Positions 1 through 9,395 of a DNA stretch of 64,000 bases are shown here, piece by piece; within the stretch, counting starts at the first letter, position 1, and each line of letters opens with the position of its first letter. Origin of the DNA: Kribbella pittospori (lineage in GTDB: Bacteria > Actinomycetota > Actinomycetes > Propionibacteriales > Kribbellaceae); the NCBI RefSeq assembly GCF_004331465.1, contig NZ_SJKB01000001.1, positions 248,001-312,000 on the forward strand, in the 5' to 3' direction. A program made the position numbers and the translations under genes. The notes under the pieces are model-generated. The model was not told the origin of the DNA. It searched no databases and saw only the letters and a list, made by a program, of their open reading frames with translations.

Positions 1-1
1 C

Positions 2-238
<237 letters not shown>

Positions 239-250
239 CTTATCAAATGT

Positions 251-280
251 TCGCCCGTCACCGCTAGAGGTGGCGGGCGA
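251..280 (+). terminator. Rho-independent-type terminator after leuA
   Basis: A 12-bp stem (TCGCCCGTCACC pairing with GGTGGCGGGCGA, one G-U pair) with a six-base loop starts 12 bases after the leuA stop. It is followed by a modestly T-rich stretch rather than a true T tract, as is common in actinomycetes. Confidence 0.75.
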
Positions 281-440
281 CGTTTGCGTTGCGGCGTCCG
301 GAATTTCGGCACTGAGGGTGTCAGAATCGGTGCATAGAGCAACCGAATACTCACGATTCGGTGACCGTGGCCTCGGGTACGAAGAAACCGTTGACTCGGT
401 GTATGTGGTTGCGCAAACTAGCGACACTGCGCGCAGATGA

Positions 441-473
441 ATGCAAGACAGCATGCGTTAGTACGGCTTGCAT
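441..473. promoter_or_regulatory. Inverted repeat upstream of the ABC importer operon
   Basis: ATGCAAG at 441-447 and its exact complement CTTGCAT at 467-473 lie about 50 bases before the first permease start. Position and symmetry suit an operator; no regulator gene is adjacent. No convincing -35/-10 pair was found, although TTGACA occurs at 487-492. Confidence 0.3.
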
Positions 474-522
474 GAGAGCGTCTGCGTTGACACGCCGTCG
501 GTATCCCGCGTGGAGGTGAGCT

Positions 523-1674
523 GTGAGCGGTGCGGTCGAGACTCCGGCCTCGAAGCTGATAGAGAGGCCGGTGGAGGAACCGAAACCCACGGCCGCCAAG
601 AGATTCTTCAACGCCTGGCTGGTGCGAAGACTAGCCAAGGCGGTGCTGACTGTCTTCCTCGTGACGACGGGAACGTTCTTCCTGGTCAGGTTGCTGCCCG
701 GTAACCCGGTCGACACCTACATCCAGACCCAGATCGCGCAGACAGGTATCTCGTACGACGCCGCTGCCGCGCAGGCCAAGAACCTGTTCTCGCTGGATCC
801 GGACCAGCCGCTGATCCAGCAGTACGCCACGTACATGCTCAACCTCCTGCACGGCGACTTCGGCAACTCGCTGCTGTCGCCGGGGACGACCGTGGCACAG
901 GTGATCAAGACCTACCTGCCCTGGACGCTGTTCTCCGTCGGCGTCGCCACCATCCTCAGCTTCATGATCGGCATCGTGGCCGGGATGGTGATGGCCTACC
1001 GCCGCGAAAGCTGGATCGACCACCTGCTGAGCTCGATCGGCTCGTTCCTGCACGCGATCCCGAACTACATCCTGGCGATCCTGATCGTCGTCTTCCTCGG
1101 AGTGAAGCTGCAGGTCTTCGACCTGACCGCGGCGCGTGGCTCCTACACGCCGGGGGTGGAACCGTCGTTCAGCCTGGCCTTCCTGAACGACATCTTCTAC
1201 CACGCGACGTTGCCGATCCTGGCCTACCTGCTGACCACGGTCGGATCCTGGGCGCTGGTGATGAAGTCCTCCACGGTGGAGACCCTCGGCGAGGACTACG
1301 TCACGGTCGCCCGCGCGCGCGGCCTGAGCGACTCGCGGATCCGGTCCGGGTACGTCGGGCGCAACGCCGTACTGCCCCTGTTCAGCGTGCTGGCCATCTC
1401 GCTCGGGTTCGTGGTCGGCGGGTCGATCTTCGTGGAGCGGATCTTCGGCTATCAAGGCATCGGGTTCAGCCTCTACAACGCGATCTCGGGCCGCGACTAC
1501 CCGGTCCTGCAGGGGATCTTCCTGGTCATCACGATCTCCGTGGTGATCGCCAACCTGCTCGCCGACATTCTGTACAGCCGACTGGATCCGCGGATCCGCG
1601 TCAGATCCGACAAAGCGCGCGCGATGGGCGCGGGCGACTCAGGAGGAGCGGGCGACGCAGGGGGAGGGGAGTGA
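523..1674 (+). CDS. ABC importer permease, DppB/OppB type
   Basis: A 383-residue inner-membrane permease of a peptide/nickel/oligosaccharide-type (family 5) importer. A soluble N-terminal extension of about 40 residues precedes the first membrane segment (around 41-60), and about six segments are visible in all. The ATPase-coupling EAA loop is at roughly residues 252-275 (ETLGEDYVTVARARGLSDSR). The GTG start is supported by GGAGGT six bases upstream. It is first of a tight operon with a second permease, two ATPases, a small membrane protein and a lipoprotein receptor. The substrate cannot be read from sequence; peptides or oligosaccharides are both known for this family. Confidence 0.88.
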   Translation: MSGAVETPASKLIERPVEEPKPTAAKRFFNAWLVRRLAKAVLTVFLVTTGTFFLVRLLPGNPVDTYIQTQIAQTGISYDAAAAQAKNLFSLDPDQPLIQQYATYMLNLLHGDFGNSLLSPGTTVAQVIKTYLPWTLFSVGVATILSFMIGIVAGMVMAYRRESWIDHLLSSIGSFLHAIPNYILAILIVVFLGVKLQVFDLTAARGSYTPGVEPSFSLAFLNDIFYHATLPILAYLLTTVGSWALVMKSSTVETLGEDYVTVARARGLSDSRIRSGYVGRNAVLPLFSVLAISLGFVVGGSIFVERIFGYQGIGFSLYNAISGRDYPVLQGIFLVITISVVIANLLADILYSRLDPRIRVRSDKARAMGAGDSGGAGDAGGGE

Positions 1675-1678
1675 CGAG

Positions 1679-2584
1679 ATGACCGAGACCGCTGCCACCG
1701 GCGGCGCCGTTGCCGCCATCGGGACGACGGGCGTCTCCCGCTTCGCCGGCATCATGCATGGGTTGCGGCGCAGCCCGGCCGGCTTCATCGGCTTCATCAT
1801 CGTGGCGCTGCTGGTGCTGATCACCGCGATCGGGCCGTTCTTCACCCCCGCGGTGGAGCCCAACGTCAAGGAGATCCTGCTGCCGTTCGGGTCACCCGGG
1901 CACTTCCTCGGGACCGACAACGAGGGCAAGGATGTGCTGATCCAGATGATCGACGGCGGCCGGTCCGTCATCTTCATCGGGTTCTTCGCCGCCGCGATCT
2001 CGACCTTCATCGCGATCGTCCTCGGTTCACTGGCGGCTTACCTGGGCGGCGGCACCGACTCCGTGGTCACGACGGCGGCGGACGTCGTCCTCACGGTCCC
2101 GACGATCGTCCTGCTCGCGGTGCTCGGTGCGATGTTCAAGCTGGACTCGCCGATCCTGCTCGCCATCCTGGTCGGGGTGCTGAGCTGGCCGGTGCTGACC
2201 CGGGCGGTGCGGTCCCAGGTGCTCTCGCTGCGGGAACGCGAGTTCGTCGAGGCGGCGAAGTTGCTCGACCTCGGCACGATCCGGATCGTCTTCGTCGAGA
2301 TCCTGCCGAACATGGCCAGCTTCATCCTGATGAACTTCATCATCGGCGTGACGAACGCGATCTACGCGCTGGTCGGCCTCTACCTGCTCGGGCTGGCGCC
2401 GCTGACCGGATCCAACTGGGGCATCATGCTCAACCGCGCCTGGATCGCGGGCGCCATCTTCAACGACGACAGCCTGCCGTTCATCCTGAGCCCGATCGTC
2501 GCGATCATTCTGCTGCTGCTCGGATTGGTGATGATGACGAGATCACTCGAAGAGATCCTCAACCCGCGTCTCCGGGACCGGTGA
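1679..2584 (+). CDS. ABC importer permease, DppC/OppC type
   Basis: A 301-residue second permease of the same importer. It begins with a short cytoplasmic leader, then a first membrane segment around residues 38-58, the GTDNEGKDV motif typical of DppC proteins, and further segments. The EAA loop (LREREFVEAAKLLDLG) lies near residues 184-200. The ATG follows a GGGGGAGGGGA ribosome site, four bases after the dppB-like stop. The stop overlaps the GTG of the next ATPase gene, so translation is probably coupled. Confidence 0.88.
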   Translation: MTETAATGGAVAAIGTTGVSRFAGIMHGLRRSPAGFIGFIIVALLVLITAIGPFFTPAVEPNVKEILLPFGSPGHFLGTDNEGKDVLIQMIDGGRSVIFIGFFAAAISTFIAIVLGSLAAYLGGGTDSVVTTAADVVLTVPTIVLLAVLGAMFKLDSPILLAILVGVLSWPVLTRAVRSQVLSLREREFVEAAKLLDLGTIRIVFVEILPNMASFILMNFIIGVTNAIYALVGLYLLGLAPLTGSNWGIMLNRAWIAGAIFNDDSLPFILSPIVAIILLLLGLVMMTRSLEEILNPRLRDR

Positions 2585-3714
2585 GCATGGTGACCTCGAT
2601 GCCTCAGGGAACAACCAGCGCCCGCGCGGTGCGCGGCGGTCAGGGCAAGCCACTGCTGTCGGTCCGCGACTTCAACGTCGAGTACCGGACCGGTGCCGGC
2701 GCCACCGTGCGCGCCGTCCGCGGGATCGACCTCGACCTCTACCCCGGCGAAAGCCTCGCGCTGGTAGGCGAGAGCGGCTGTGGGAAGACCACCTTCGGGC
2801 TCGGCCTGCTGCGGTTGCTGCCACGGTTGGGACATGCCAGCGGCAAGGTCACCTTCAACCGCGGTGACGGTGCCGAGATCGACATCCTCGGTCTGGACGG
2901 GCGCGACCTGCGGCAGTTCCGCTGGCGGGACGCGGCGATGGTCTTCCAGGGCGCGATGAACGCGTTCAACCCGGTGCTGAAGATCCGCGCGCACATGCAC
3001 GACACGATGCGCGCGCACACGAAGGCCACCAAGCGGGAGATCGAAGAGCGTGCCGCTGAGCTGCTTCGGCTGGTGCGGCTGGAGCCGGAGCGGGTGATGG
3101 ACTGCTACCCGCATGAGCTGTCCGGCGGGATGCGGCAGCGAGTGCTGATCGCGATGAGCCTGCTGCTCGAGCCGGAGGTCCTGATCCTCGACGAGCCGAC
3201 CACGGCGCTCGACATCCTCACCCAACGCTCGATCGTCGAGGTGCTGCACGAGGTCCGCGAGCGGCTCGGCTTCTCGATGATCTTCATCTCGCACGACTTG
3301 TCGCTGGCAGCCGAGCTCGCCGACCGGGTCGCCACCATGTACGCCGGTCGCATCGTCGAAACCGGTGGCGTCCGGGACATGTTCTACCAGCCGCGGCATC
3401 CGTACACGCTCGGCCTGATCAAGGCGGTGCCGCCGATCGTCGGTGACCTGCCGGATCTCCAGTCGATCCCGGGCGGCCCGCCCAGCTTGGCCGCGTTGCC
3501 GACGGGCTGCAAGTTCAATCCGCGGTGCGGGTACGCCACCGCGGAGTGCAAGGAGACCGACCCGCCACTGATCCCGGTGACCGATCAGCAGGGTGCCGGG
3601 CACGAGGTCGCCTGCATCCATTCCAAAGACGTGCATCTCGAGCGACGGGTGCAGGACGACCGACGGGTGCAGGACGACCGACACGTGCAGGACGACTTGG
3701 GGACCGCATCATGA
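2581..3714 (+). CDS. ABC importer ATPase, DppD/OppD type
   Basis: A 377-residue ATPase: Walker A GESGCGKT near residue 63, signature LSGGMRQR near 180, Walker B VLILDEPTTALD near 200, then ISHDLSLA. The C-terminal oligopeptide-transporter region has the Cys-containing GCKFNPRCGYATAEC segment found in family-5 ATPases. The GTG start overlaps the upstream stop; an in-frame ATG lies two codons on. The last 20 residues are unusual: three copies of a six-residue R-x-V-Q-D-D block encoded by an 18-bp tandem repeat, outside the conserved fold. Confidence 0.9.
   Translation: MSMVTSMPQGTTSARAVRGGQGKPLLSVRDFNVEYRTGAGATVRAVRGIDLDLYPGESLALVGESGCGKTTFGLGLLRLLPRLGHASGKVTFNRGDGAEIDILGLDGRDLRQFRWRDAAMVFQGAMNAFNPVLKIRAHMHDTMRAHTKATKREIEERAAELLRLVRLEPERVMDCYPHELSGGMRQRVLIAMSLLLEPEVLILDEPTTALDILTQRSIVEVLHEVRERLGFSMIFISHDLSLAAELADRVATMYAGRIVETGGVRDMFYQPRHPYTLGLIKAVPPIVGDLPDLQSIPGGPPSLAALPTGCKFNPRCGYATAECKETDPPLIPVTDQQGAGHEVACIHSKDVHLERRVQDDRRVQDDRHVQDDLGTAS
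3643..3696 (+). repeat. 18-bp in-frame tandem repeat, three copies
   Basis: Units at 3643-3660, 3661-3678 and 3679-3696; the first two are identical (cgacgggtgcaggacgac) and the third differs by two bases. They extend the ATPase C-terminus just before its ATGA overlap with the next gene. Such expansions at gene ends recur in this window. Confidence 0.9.
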
Positions 3715-4769
3715 CCGCGACCGACACTGTTCCGGCGGCCAAGGCCGACGGACGTACGCCGCTGATGACGCTGGACGGGGTCAGCCAGGTGTTCGGCACC
3801 AAGGCCGGGCCGATCCGTGCATGCGACGAGGTCAACCTGTCGATCAACCCCGGTGAGGTGCTCTGCCTGGTCGGGGAGAGTGGCTCCGGGAAGACCACCG
3901 CGGCGCGGATGGCGGCCGGCCTGGCCAAGCCGAGCGACGGCACAGTGGCCTACAACGGCACCGACATCTGGTCGATGAACCGGAGCGACTTCAGCACCTT
4001 CCGGCGTGGCGTCCAGTATGTTCACCAGGACCCGTACGCCTCGCTGAACCCGACCCGGACCATCCAGCAGACGATGACGGCGCCGCTGCTCAAGCACGGC
4101 GTGGTCAAGGGCGCGAAGGCCGCCGCCCAGCGCGCGGCCGAGTTGCTCGCCAAGGTCGACATGACCCCACCGGAGAGCTACCTGTCCAAGTACCCGCACC
4201 AGTTGTCGGGTGGCCAGCGGCAGCGGATCTCGGTGGCCCGGGCGCTGACCCTGGACCCGAAGATCATCATCGCGGACGAGTCGACGTCGATGCTGGACGT
4301 GTCGATCCGGATCAGCGTGCTGGCGATGCTCGGCCGGCTGCGCGACGAGCTCGGGGTCGGGTTCTTGTTCATCACCCACGACCTGGCGATCGCGAAGTAC
4401 TTCGGCTGGAACGGCAACACCGCGGTCATGTACCTGGGCCGGATCGTCGAGTTCGGCCCGACCCAGCAGATCATCAACGCGCCGACGCATCCGTACACCC
4501 GCGCGCTGATCGACGCGATCCCCGAGCCCGATCCGGACCTGACCAAGACCAAGGGCTCGGGATCCCTGCGGAGCCTGGAGATTCCGAGTCTCGCCCACCT
4601 GCCGGTCGGGTGTTCGTTCCATCCGCGCTGCCCGAAGTTCGAGGGCGGCCTGTGCGACGGAGCGGTGCCCGAGCTGGTCGCCGTACGTCCCGGTCAGTCG
4701 ACCGCGTGCCACGTGGTGGCGCGCGACGGAGCCGGAGATGCCGAGGTCCGCGATGAGCCGGTGGCCTGA
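3711..4769 (+). CDS. ABC importer ATPase, DppF/OppF type
   Basis: A 352-residue second ATPase of the importer. Walker A GESGSGKTT is near residue 53, signature LSGGQRQR near 165, Walker B IIIADESTSMLDVS near 187, and the H-loop is in FITHDLAIA. The C-terminus carries the GCSFHPRCPKFEGG segment of this family. The ATG overlaps the preceding stop (ATGA), which fixes the start against a longer in-frame reading. Walker B reads DESTS rather than the more common DEPTS, a tolerated variant. It should pair with the DppD-like subunit. Confidence 0.9.
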   Translation: MTATDTVPAAKADGRTPLMTLDGVSQVFGTKAGPIRACDEVNLSINPGEVLCLVGESGSGKTTAARMAAGLAKPSDGTVAYNGTDIWSMNRSDFSTFRRGVQYVHQDPYASLNPTRTIQQTMTAPLLKHGVVKGAKAAAQRAAELLAKVDMTPPESYLSKYPHQLSGGQRQRISVARALTLDPKIIIADESTSMLDVSIRISVLAMLGRLRDELGVGFLFITHDLAIAKYFGWNGNTAVMYLGRIVEFGPTQQIINAPTHPYTRALIDAIPEPDPDLTKTKGSGSLRSLEIPSLAHLPVGCSFHPRCPKFEGGLCDGAVPELVAVRPGQSTACHVVARDGAGDAEVRDEPVA

Positions 4770-4972
4770 TGGGACCACAGATCGGCCGAGTGGCATTCGG
4801 CTGGGCGGCGTTCCTGGTACTGGCCAGCGGAGTTCTGTTGCTCACGCTGACGCCCGGTACCCCGGAGTTCGTCGTCACCCTGTTCACCTTGTGTTTGGGC
4901 CTGCTACTGGGCCTCATCGTCGTCGCCGCGGTACTCATACTGCGGCGCCGGGAAAAACGCGAGGGCGGTTAG
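4769..4972 (+). CDS. Small two-segment membrane protein in the importer operon
   Basis: A 67-residue protein with two hydrophobic segments (about residues 9-27 and 33-57) and a basic tail (ILRRREKREGG), so probably N-in/C-in in the cytoplasmic membrane. Its ATG overlaps the stop of the second ATPase (TGATG), strong evidence that it is translated with the importer. I do not recognise a family. Position between the ATPases and the receptor gene suggests an accessory subunit, but this is inference. Confidence 0.7.
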   Translation: MGPQIGRVAFGWAAFLVLASGVLLLTLTPGTPEFVVTLFTLCLGLLLGLIVVAAVLILRRREKREGG

Positions 4973-5036
4973 CAGTACCCCAAACCAGTAGTGCCTGACC
5001 CACATGGGCGTGTGGTCAGATCAGAAAGGACGAAGG

Positions 5037-6896
5037 ATGAGTCCCACCGGCACCAACGATTCCGGCTCGAAGGGTTCGGGCGCGAGCGCCCTGACCAACG
5101 CGATCTCGCGCCGGCATGTGCTCCAGCTCTTCGGCATCGCCGGTGTCGGCGTCGCCGGCATCGGGTCGCTGGAGGCCTGTTCACCGAGCGAGCCGAACGC
5201 GGAAAGCGACAACAAGTCGTCGGGCAACAAGGAGTTCCACGGCGCGTACCCCTACCAGTTGCCGCCCAAGGGCCACTTCAACCTGGGCGCCGGCGTCCTT
5301 GACGGCATCCAGCAGCAGAGCCCGTACCTCGACCTGATCTACCCGAGTGCCGGCATGTACTACTGGGCCGACAAGAAGTGGGAGTACCTGCTGGCCGAGT
5401 CCAACACCCTGGACGAAGCGGCCAAGACGTACACGATGAAGCTGCGGTCCGGCCTGACCTGGAGCGACGGCTCGCCGCTCACGGCCAAGGACGTCGTCGC
5501 GACGTTCAACCTGCGCTGGCTGATGCGCCAGCAGGACTGGACCTTCCTGTCCGACGTCAAGGCGCAGGACGACACCACCGTCGTGTTCACCATCGGCACG
5601 CCGTCGACGGTCCTCGAGCGCTTCATCCTCCGCGCGCCGATCCTGCCGGAGTCGGTCTACAAGGACTGGTCGACCAAGGCCGAGACGCTCCGCAAGGCCA
5701 ACGGCAGCCTGGACACCGGTGAGGGCAAGCAGCTGAACGCCGACTTCCAGAAGTTCCGGCCGGAGAACCCGGTCGTGTCGGGGCCGTTCAACTACGACCC
5801 GAAGACCATGACCAACGCCCAGATGACGCTGGTGAAGAACGACAAGGGTCTGTTCGCCGACAAGATCGCGTTCACCAAGGTCGTCCTGTACAACGGTGAG
5901 ACCTCCGACATCACGCCGGTCGTGATGAACAAGGACGTCGACTACGCCACCCACGGCTTCGCGGTGGCCAGTGAGAAGACCTTCCAGTCCAACGGCTTCC
6001 GGATCCTCCGGCCGCCGGTGTACTCGGGCCCCTCGCTGGTGTTCAACTACACCACCCGCCCGGAGTTCTCCGACGCCCGGGTGCGGCAGGCGATCGCCTA
6101 CGTCCTGGACCGCCAGGAGAACGGCACCGTCGCGCTCGGCGACTCGGGCAAGCCCTGCAAGTTCATGGCCGGCTTCTCCGACATCCTCGTGCCCGACTGG
6201 ATCACCGACGCCGACCAGCAGAAGCTCCAGGCCTACGAGAAGGACCTCGACAAGGCCACCCAGCTGATGCAGGCGGCGGGCTGGAAGAAGTCCGGCGACA
6301 AGTGGATGACGCCGGCCGGCAAGCCGGCCGCGTACGACATCAAGTTCCCGACCGAGTTCGCCGACTGGAACCCGGCCGCCACCAACGCGGCCGACCAGCT
6401 GAACAAGTTCGGGTTCAACATCACCAAGCGGGGCATCACCTTCACCCAGCTGAACCCCGACGTCCTGGCCGGCAAGTTCGACATCGCCATCCAGGGCTGG
6501 GGCGCCTCGAACCACCCGCACCCGTACTTCGCGTTCGTCCAGGACCTGTACACGTTCAACTACGTGATCGCGGCCAACCAGGGCGGCAAGGGAATGAACT
6601 TCCCGCTCAAGCAGACCACGTCTGCCGGTCCGATCGACCTGCAGGCCGTGGTGGACAAGTCGGCGCAGGGCCTGAACGTCGACGAGCAGAAGAAGAACAT
6701 CACCGCCGCGGCGCAGGCGTTCAACGAGCTCCTGCCGATCATCCCGCTGTGGGAGCGCTACGGTAACAACCCGGCGCTGGAAGGCCAGCGGGTGGCGAAG
6801 TTCCCGGCCGACGACGACCCGATCCTGAAGAACGCGCCGTACGCCGACAACTTCGTGATCATGTACATGTACCAAGGCAAGGTCGCTCCAGTCTGA
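5037..6896 (+). CDS. ABC importer solute-binding lipoprotein, family 5
   Basis: A 619-residue extracellular receptor of the SBP_bac_5 type. A twin-arginine signal (ISRRHVLQLFG, Arg25-Arg26) precedes a hydrophobic stretch and a lipobox with predicted lipidated Cys48 (SLEAC), so it is probably Tat-exported and membrane-anchored. The family motif LTWSDGSPLTAKDVVATF and a WERYG segment near the end are visible. The ATG at 5037 follows AGAAAGGACGAAGG and is preferred over an in-frame ATG 33 bases earlier because the signal then has normal length. It is last in the operon and delivers substrate to the two permeases. Confidence 0.9.
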   Translation: MSPTGTNDSGSKGSGASALTNAISRRHVLQLFGIAGVGVAGIGSLEACSPSEPNAESDNKSSGNKEFHGAYPYQLPPKGHFNLGAGVLDGIQQQSPYLDLIYPSAGMYYWADKKWEYLLAESNTLDEAAKTYTMKLRSGLTWSDGSPLTAKDVVATFNLRWLMRQQDWTFLSDVKAQDDTTVVFTIGTPSTVLERFILRAPILPESVYKDWSTKAETLRKANGSLDTGEGKQLNADFQKFRPENPVVSGPFNYDPKTMTNAQMTLVKNDKGLFADKIAFTKVVLYNGETSDITPVVMNKDVDYATHGFAVASEKTFQSNGFRILRPPVYSGPSLVFNYTTRPEFSDARVRQAIAYVLDRQENGTVALGDSGKPCKFMAGFSDILVPDWITDADQQKLQAYEKDLDKATQLMQAAGWKKSGDKWMTPAGKPAAYDIKFPTEFADWNPAATNAADQLNKFGFNITKRGITFTQLNPDVLAGKFDIAIQGWGASNHPHPYFAFVQDLYTFNYVIAANQGGKGMNFPLKQTTSAGPIDLQAVVDKSAQGLNVDEQKKNITAAAQAFNELLPIIPLWERYGNNPALEGQRVAKFPADDDPILKNAPYADNFVIMYMYQGKVAPV

Positions 6897-6941
6897 GTTA
6901 ATGACTAGCGCCTGACCCGTTCGTTTGGTTGGGTCGGCCGG

Positions 6942-8399
6942 GTGATCATCGTTCGCGAGATCGACCCGGCCGACCTGGCGCTGTTCGACGAGTGGTACGA
7001 CGCCCTGCGGGCCGGTGTGGTCGCGGGGCGCGAGGCCGCGCTCGTGGTCGGGCGGGAGGCGCTCGGCTTCTCGCTGCGTACCCCAGGCCCGCTCAAGCGC
7101 CGGATCGCGGTCGGCGCCTTCGAGGACGACCGGGTGCTCGGCGCGATGCTGTTCGAGTACCGGTTGACCGACAACCTCGACATCGTCGAGGTCGAGATCG
7201 ACGTACCCCCGCAGCACCGTCGGCGGGGGATCGGGACGGCCCTGTGGCAGTGGGCCGTGACCCGGGCGGCGCAGCTCGGGCGGACCATCTTCCAGTCCGA
7301 GATCGGGGTGCCGGGCGAGTCGTCGCCGGGCAGCGCGTTCGCCGAGCGGCTCGGGTTCGCCGTCGAACATGTCGAGGACCATCTCGTCGTACCGCTGCCG
7401 TACGACGAGCTCCGGCTGGAGGAGCTGCGGTGGTCCGCCGGGACGCTGGACGGCTATCGGCTCACCTCATGGGCGGGAGTGTGCCCGCCGGAACATCAGC
7501 AGGCGTACGCGGATCTGCACACCGCGATGGACGAGGACGTGCCGACCGGCGGGATGACGCGCGACGTCGTGCCGTGGACGGTCGAGAAGCTGCAGACGAG
7601 TGAGCAGCGGATCGATCGGAACTACCTGGCGCTGGTGACGATGGCGCACACGCTGTCCGGTGCGCCGGCCGGCTACACGCTGCTGTACCTGCCGCGGGCT
7701 GATGCCGAGCATGCCCAGCAGGACGACACGCTCGTACTGCGGGAGCACCGCGGGCACAACCTGGGCACGCATCTGAAGCTGGCGAACCTCGATCAGTTGG
7801 CGAAACATCGCACCACCCAGCGGTTCCTGCACACGTGGACGGCACTGTCGAACGCTCCGATGCAGAAGGTCAACGCCCGCTTCGGGTTCCGCTCGGTTGA
7901 GCAGAACCGCGAGCTCGAGCTCACCTGTCCGCGGCTGCGCCCGGCCGCCCGTGCTCTCGTCGTCGATCCGGACGACCGCATCCTCCTGGTCCGCTTCGAG
8001 TTCGACGACGGGCCGCTGTGGACGACGCCCGGCGGTGGCCTCGAGGCGGACGAGACGCTCATCGAAGGACTGCGCCGCGAGCTGCGGGAGGAGATCGGTC
8101 TCGAGACTCCGGAGGACCCGCCGCACCTCTGGCACCAGGAGGTCGTTGCCGAGGGCCACGCCACCGGATACGACGGCGTCCTCAACGACGTCTTCCTGAT
8201 CCGCACCGACCCCTTCACCGTCGGCGGCACCCTCACCGAAGCCGAACTCCAGGCCGAGAACCTGCACGGCCACCGCTGGTGGACCCTCGCCGAACTCCAG
8301 TCCGCCGAGGACCGCTTCGCCCCTCGCTCCCTCCCTTCTTTGGTGGAGGCGGTGTTGCGCAGCGGACCGCCCACGACGCCGCTGGCGCTCGGCCTGTGA
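6942..8399 (+). CDS. GNAT-GNAT-NUDIX fusion protein
   Basis: 485 residues in three modules. Residues 1-155 form a GNAT acetyltransferase with the acetyl-CoA loop PPQHRRRGIGTAL near 89-101. Residues about 160-320 are a second GNAT-like domain whose loop (EHRGHNLGTHLKLAN) is recognisable. Residues about 325-480 are a NUDIX hydrolase with a full box (GGGLEADETLIEGLRREL followed by REEIGL) near 364-387. NUDIX enzymes cleave nucleoside-diphosphate-linked compounds; GNATs acetylate amines. Substrates are unknown. The GTG start has only weak ribosome-site support; it sits 45 bases after the receptor gene. Confidence 0.85.
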   Translation: MIIVREIDPADLALFDEWYDALRAGVVAGREAALVVGREALGFSLRTPGPLKRRIAVGAFEDDRVLGAMLFEYRLTDNLDIVEVEIDVPPQHRRRGIGTALWQWAVTRAAQLGRTIFQSEIGVPGESSPGSAFAERLGFAVEHVEDHLVVPLPYDELRLEELRWSAGTLDGYRLTSWAGVCPPEHQQAYADLHTAMDEDVPTGGMTRDVVPWTVEKLQTSEQRIDRNYLALVTMAHTLSGAPAGYTLLYLPRADAEHAQQDDTLVLREHRGHNLGTHLKLANLDQLAKHRTTQRFLHTWTALSNAPMQKVNARFGFRSVEQNRELELTCPRLRPAARALVVDPDDRILLVRFEFDDGPLWTTPGGGLEADETLIEGLRRELREEIGLETPEDPPHLWHQEVVAEGHATGYDGVLNDVFLIRTDPFTVGGTLTEAELQAENLHGHRWWTLAELQSAEDRFAPRSLPSLVEAVLRSGPPTTPLALGL

Positions 8400-8474
8400 G
8401 AGCGACGTTCGGAAGTTGTGGGAAGTGTGTGAGGACGCGGGACTCGGGGGTTGTGGTCGGCCTAGTTTTCAGGT

Positions 8475-8774
8475 GTGAAGTCTCGACATAGTGATGACTG
8501 GTTTGTTCCGGTTCGGTCGGTGGGCGCGGCGGCGACGCTGCAGACCGGCCGGTTGCCGGAGGGGCCGCGAGTGGGCATCGCGTTCACGACGCTGGCGCAG
8601 CTGCGGGCCGCGACCGGACCACGGCAGGCGTGGCTGCGGATGGACGAGGAGACGCTGCACGAGGTGCTCGCGCCGCTCGGAGTCACCAGGATCCAGCTCG
8701 ACCCGGTGCTCGTCGGTCCCGACGTGGGGAGCTCACAGCCGTCGTACCCAGCTCAGCCGGCCTTCGTCCATTAG
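8475..8774 (+). CDS. SAV_915/SseB-like small protein
   Basis: A 99-residue protein resembling the actinobacterial SAV_915 family: VPVRSVGAAATLQTG, then GIAFTTLAQLRAATGPRQAW and a terminal LAPLGVTRIQLDP segment. No catalytic motif is evident and the role is unknown. A TAGTTT hexamer ends six bases before the GTG, so the message could be leaderless. The last 42 bases overlap the end of the convergent ATPase gene. The family call is from memory of its motif order, not from an alignment. Confidence 0.6.
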   Translation: MKSRHSDDWFVPVRSVGAAATLQTGRLPEGPRVGIAFTTLAQLRAATGPRQAWLRMDEETLHEVLAPLGVTRIQLDPVLVGPDVGSSQPSYPAQPAFVH

Positions 8775-9395
8775 CGCGTGGCCGTCGGCGCTGTCCGCGA
8801 CACTCGGGTCGTGGGTGGCGATGATGACGGCGGCGCCGCGGTCGGCCTGAGTCCGTAGCAGGTCGAGGACGCGTTCGCGGTTGGTGCTGTCGAGCTCGCT
8901 GGTGGACTCGTCGGCCAGGATCGCCTTGCCCTGCTGGGCGATCCCGCGCGCGACCGCGACCCGCTGCTGCTCGCCGCCGGACAGTTCCTCGACGAGGTGG
9001 TCGCCGCTGTCCGCGAGCCCGACATCGGTTAGCGCCCGCTCGATCGCGCGGTCGACCTCCTCCAGCTCCGCGTCGCCGCTCGGCTTGCGGTCGGCCAGCA
9101 GCGGGATGGTCAGGTTCTCGCGCGCGGTCAGCACCCGCGCGAGCCCGTTGCCCTGCGGGATGAGTACGACGCCGTGCGCGGCGGCCGTCGGCCGGTCGGT
9201 GATGACGAGCCCGTCCACCTCGACCTGGCCGGACTTCACCGGCACCGCGCCGGCGATTGCCCACAGCAACGAGCTCTTGCCGGCGCCGGACGGCCCGCTG
9301 ACCGCGAGCACGAACCCGGGCGGCACCGTGAACGACACATCCGCCACGGCGACCAGGTCGCCGTACGCGACCGTCACATTGCCGACGATGATCAC
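8733..9395 (-). CDS. ABC transporter ATPase, MacB/LolD type (intact signature)
   Basis: A 220-residue ATPase: Walker A GPSGAGKSS near residue 35, signature LSGGEQQR, Walker B AILADESTSELD, H-loop ATHDPSVA. Its ATG overlaps the stop of the upstream ATPase by four bases, and both follow the large FtsX-type permease on the minus strand. It probably forms a heterodimer with that partner and energises the permease; in this family the work is usually mechanotransmission or export rather than import. Substrate unknown. Confidence 0.85.
   Translation of the reverse strand: MIIVGNVTVAYGDLVAVADVSFTVPPGFVLAVSGPSGAGKSSLLWAIAGAVPVKSGQVEVDGLVITDRPTAAAHGVVLIPQGNGLARVLTARENLTIPLLADRKPSGDAELEEVDRAIERALTDVGLADSGDHLVEELSGGEQQRVAVARGIAQQGKAILADESTSELDSTNRERVLDLLRTQADRGAAVIIATHDPSVADSADGHALMDEGRLSWVRRL

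Noticed and set aside
5181..7382. Very long minus-strand open frame opposite the receptor gene and GNAT-NUDIX gene
   Set aside because: It is antisense to two well-supported genes, has Arg/Val/Gly-rich composition without motifs, and arises from G+C-rich codon structure. The same applies to long antisense frames opposite glyS, ppdK, the VWA gene and the MurA fusion.
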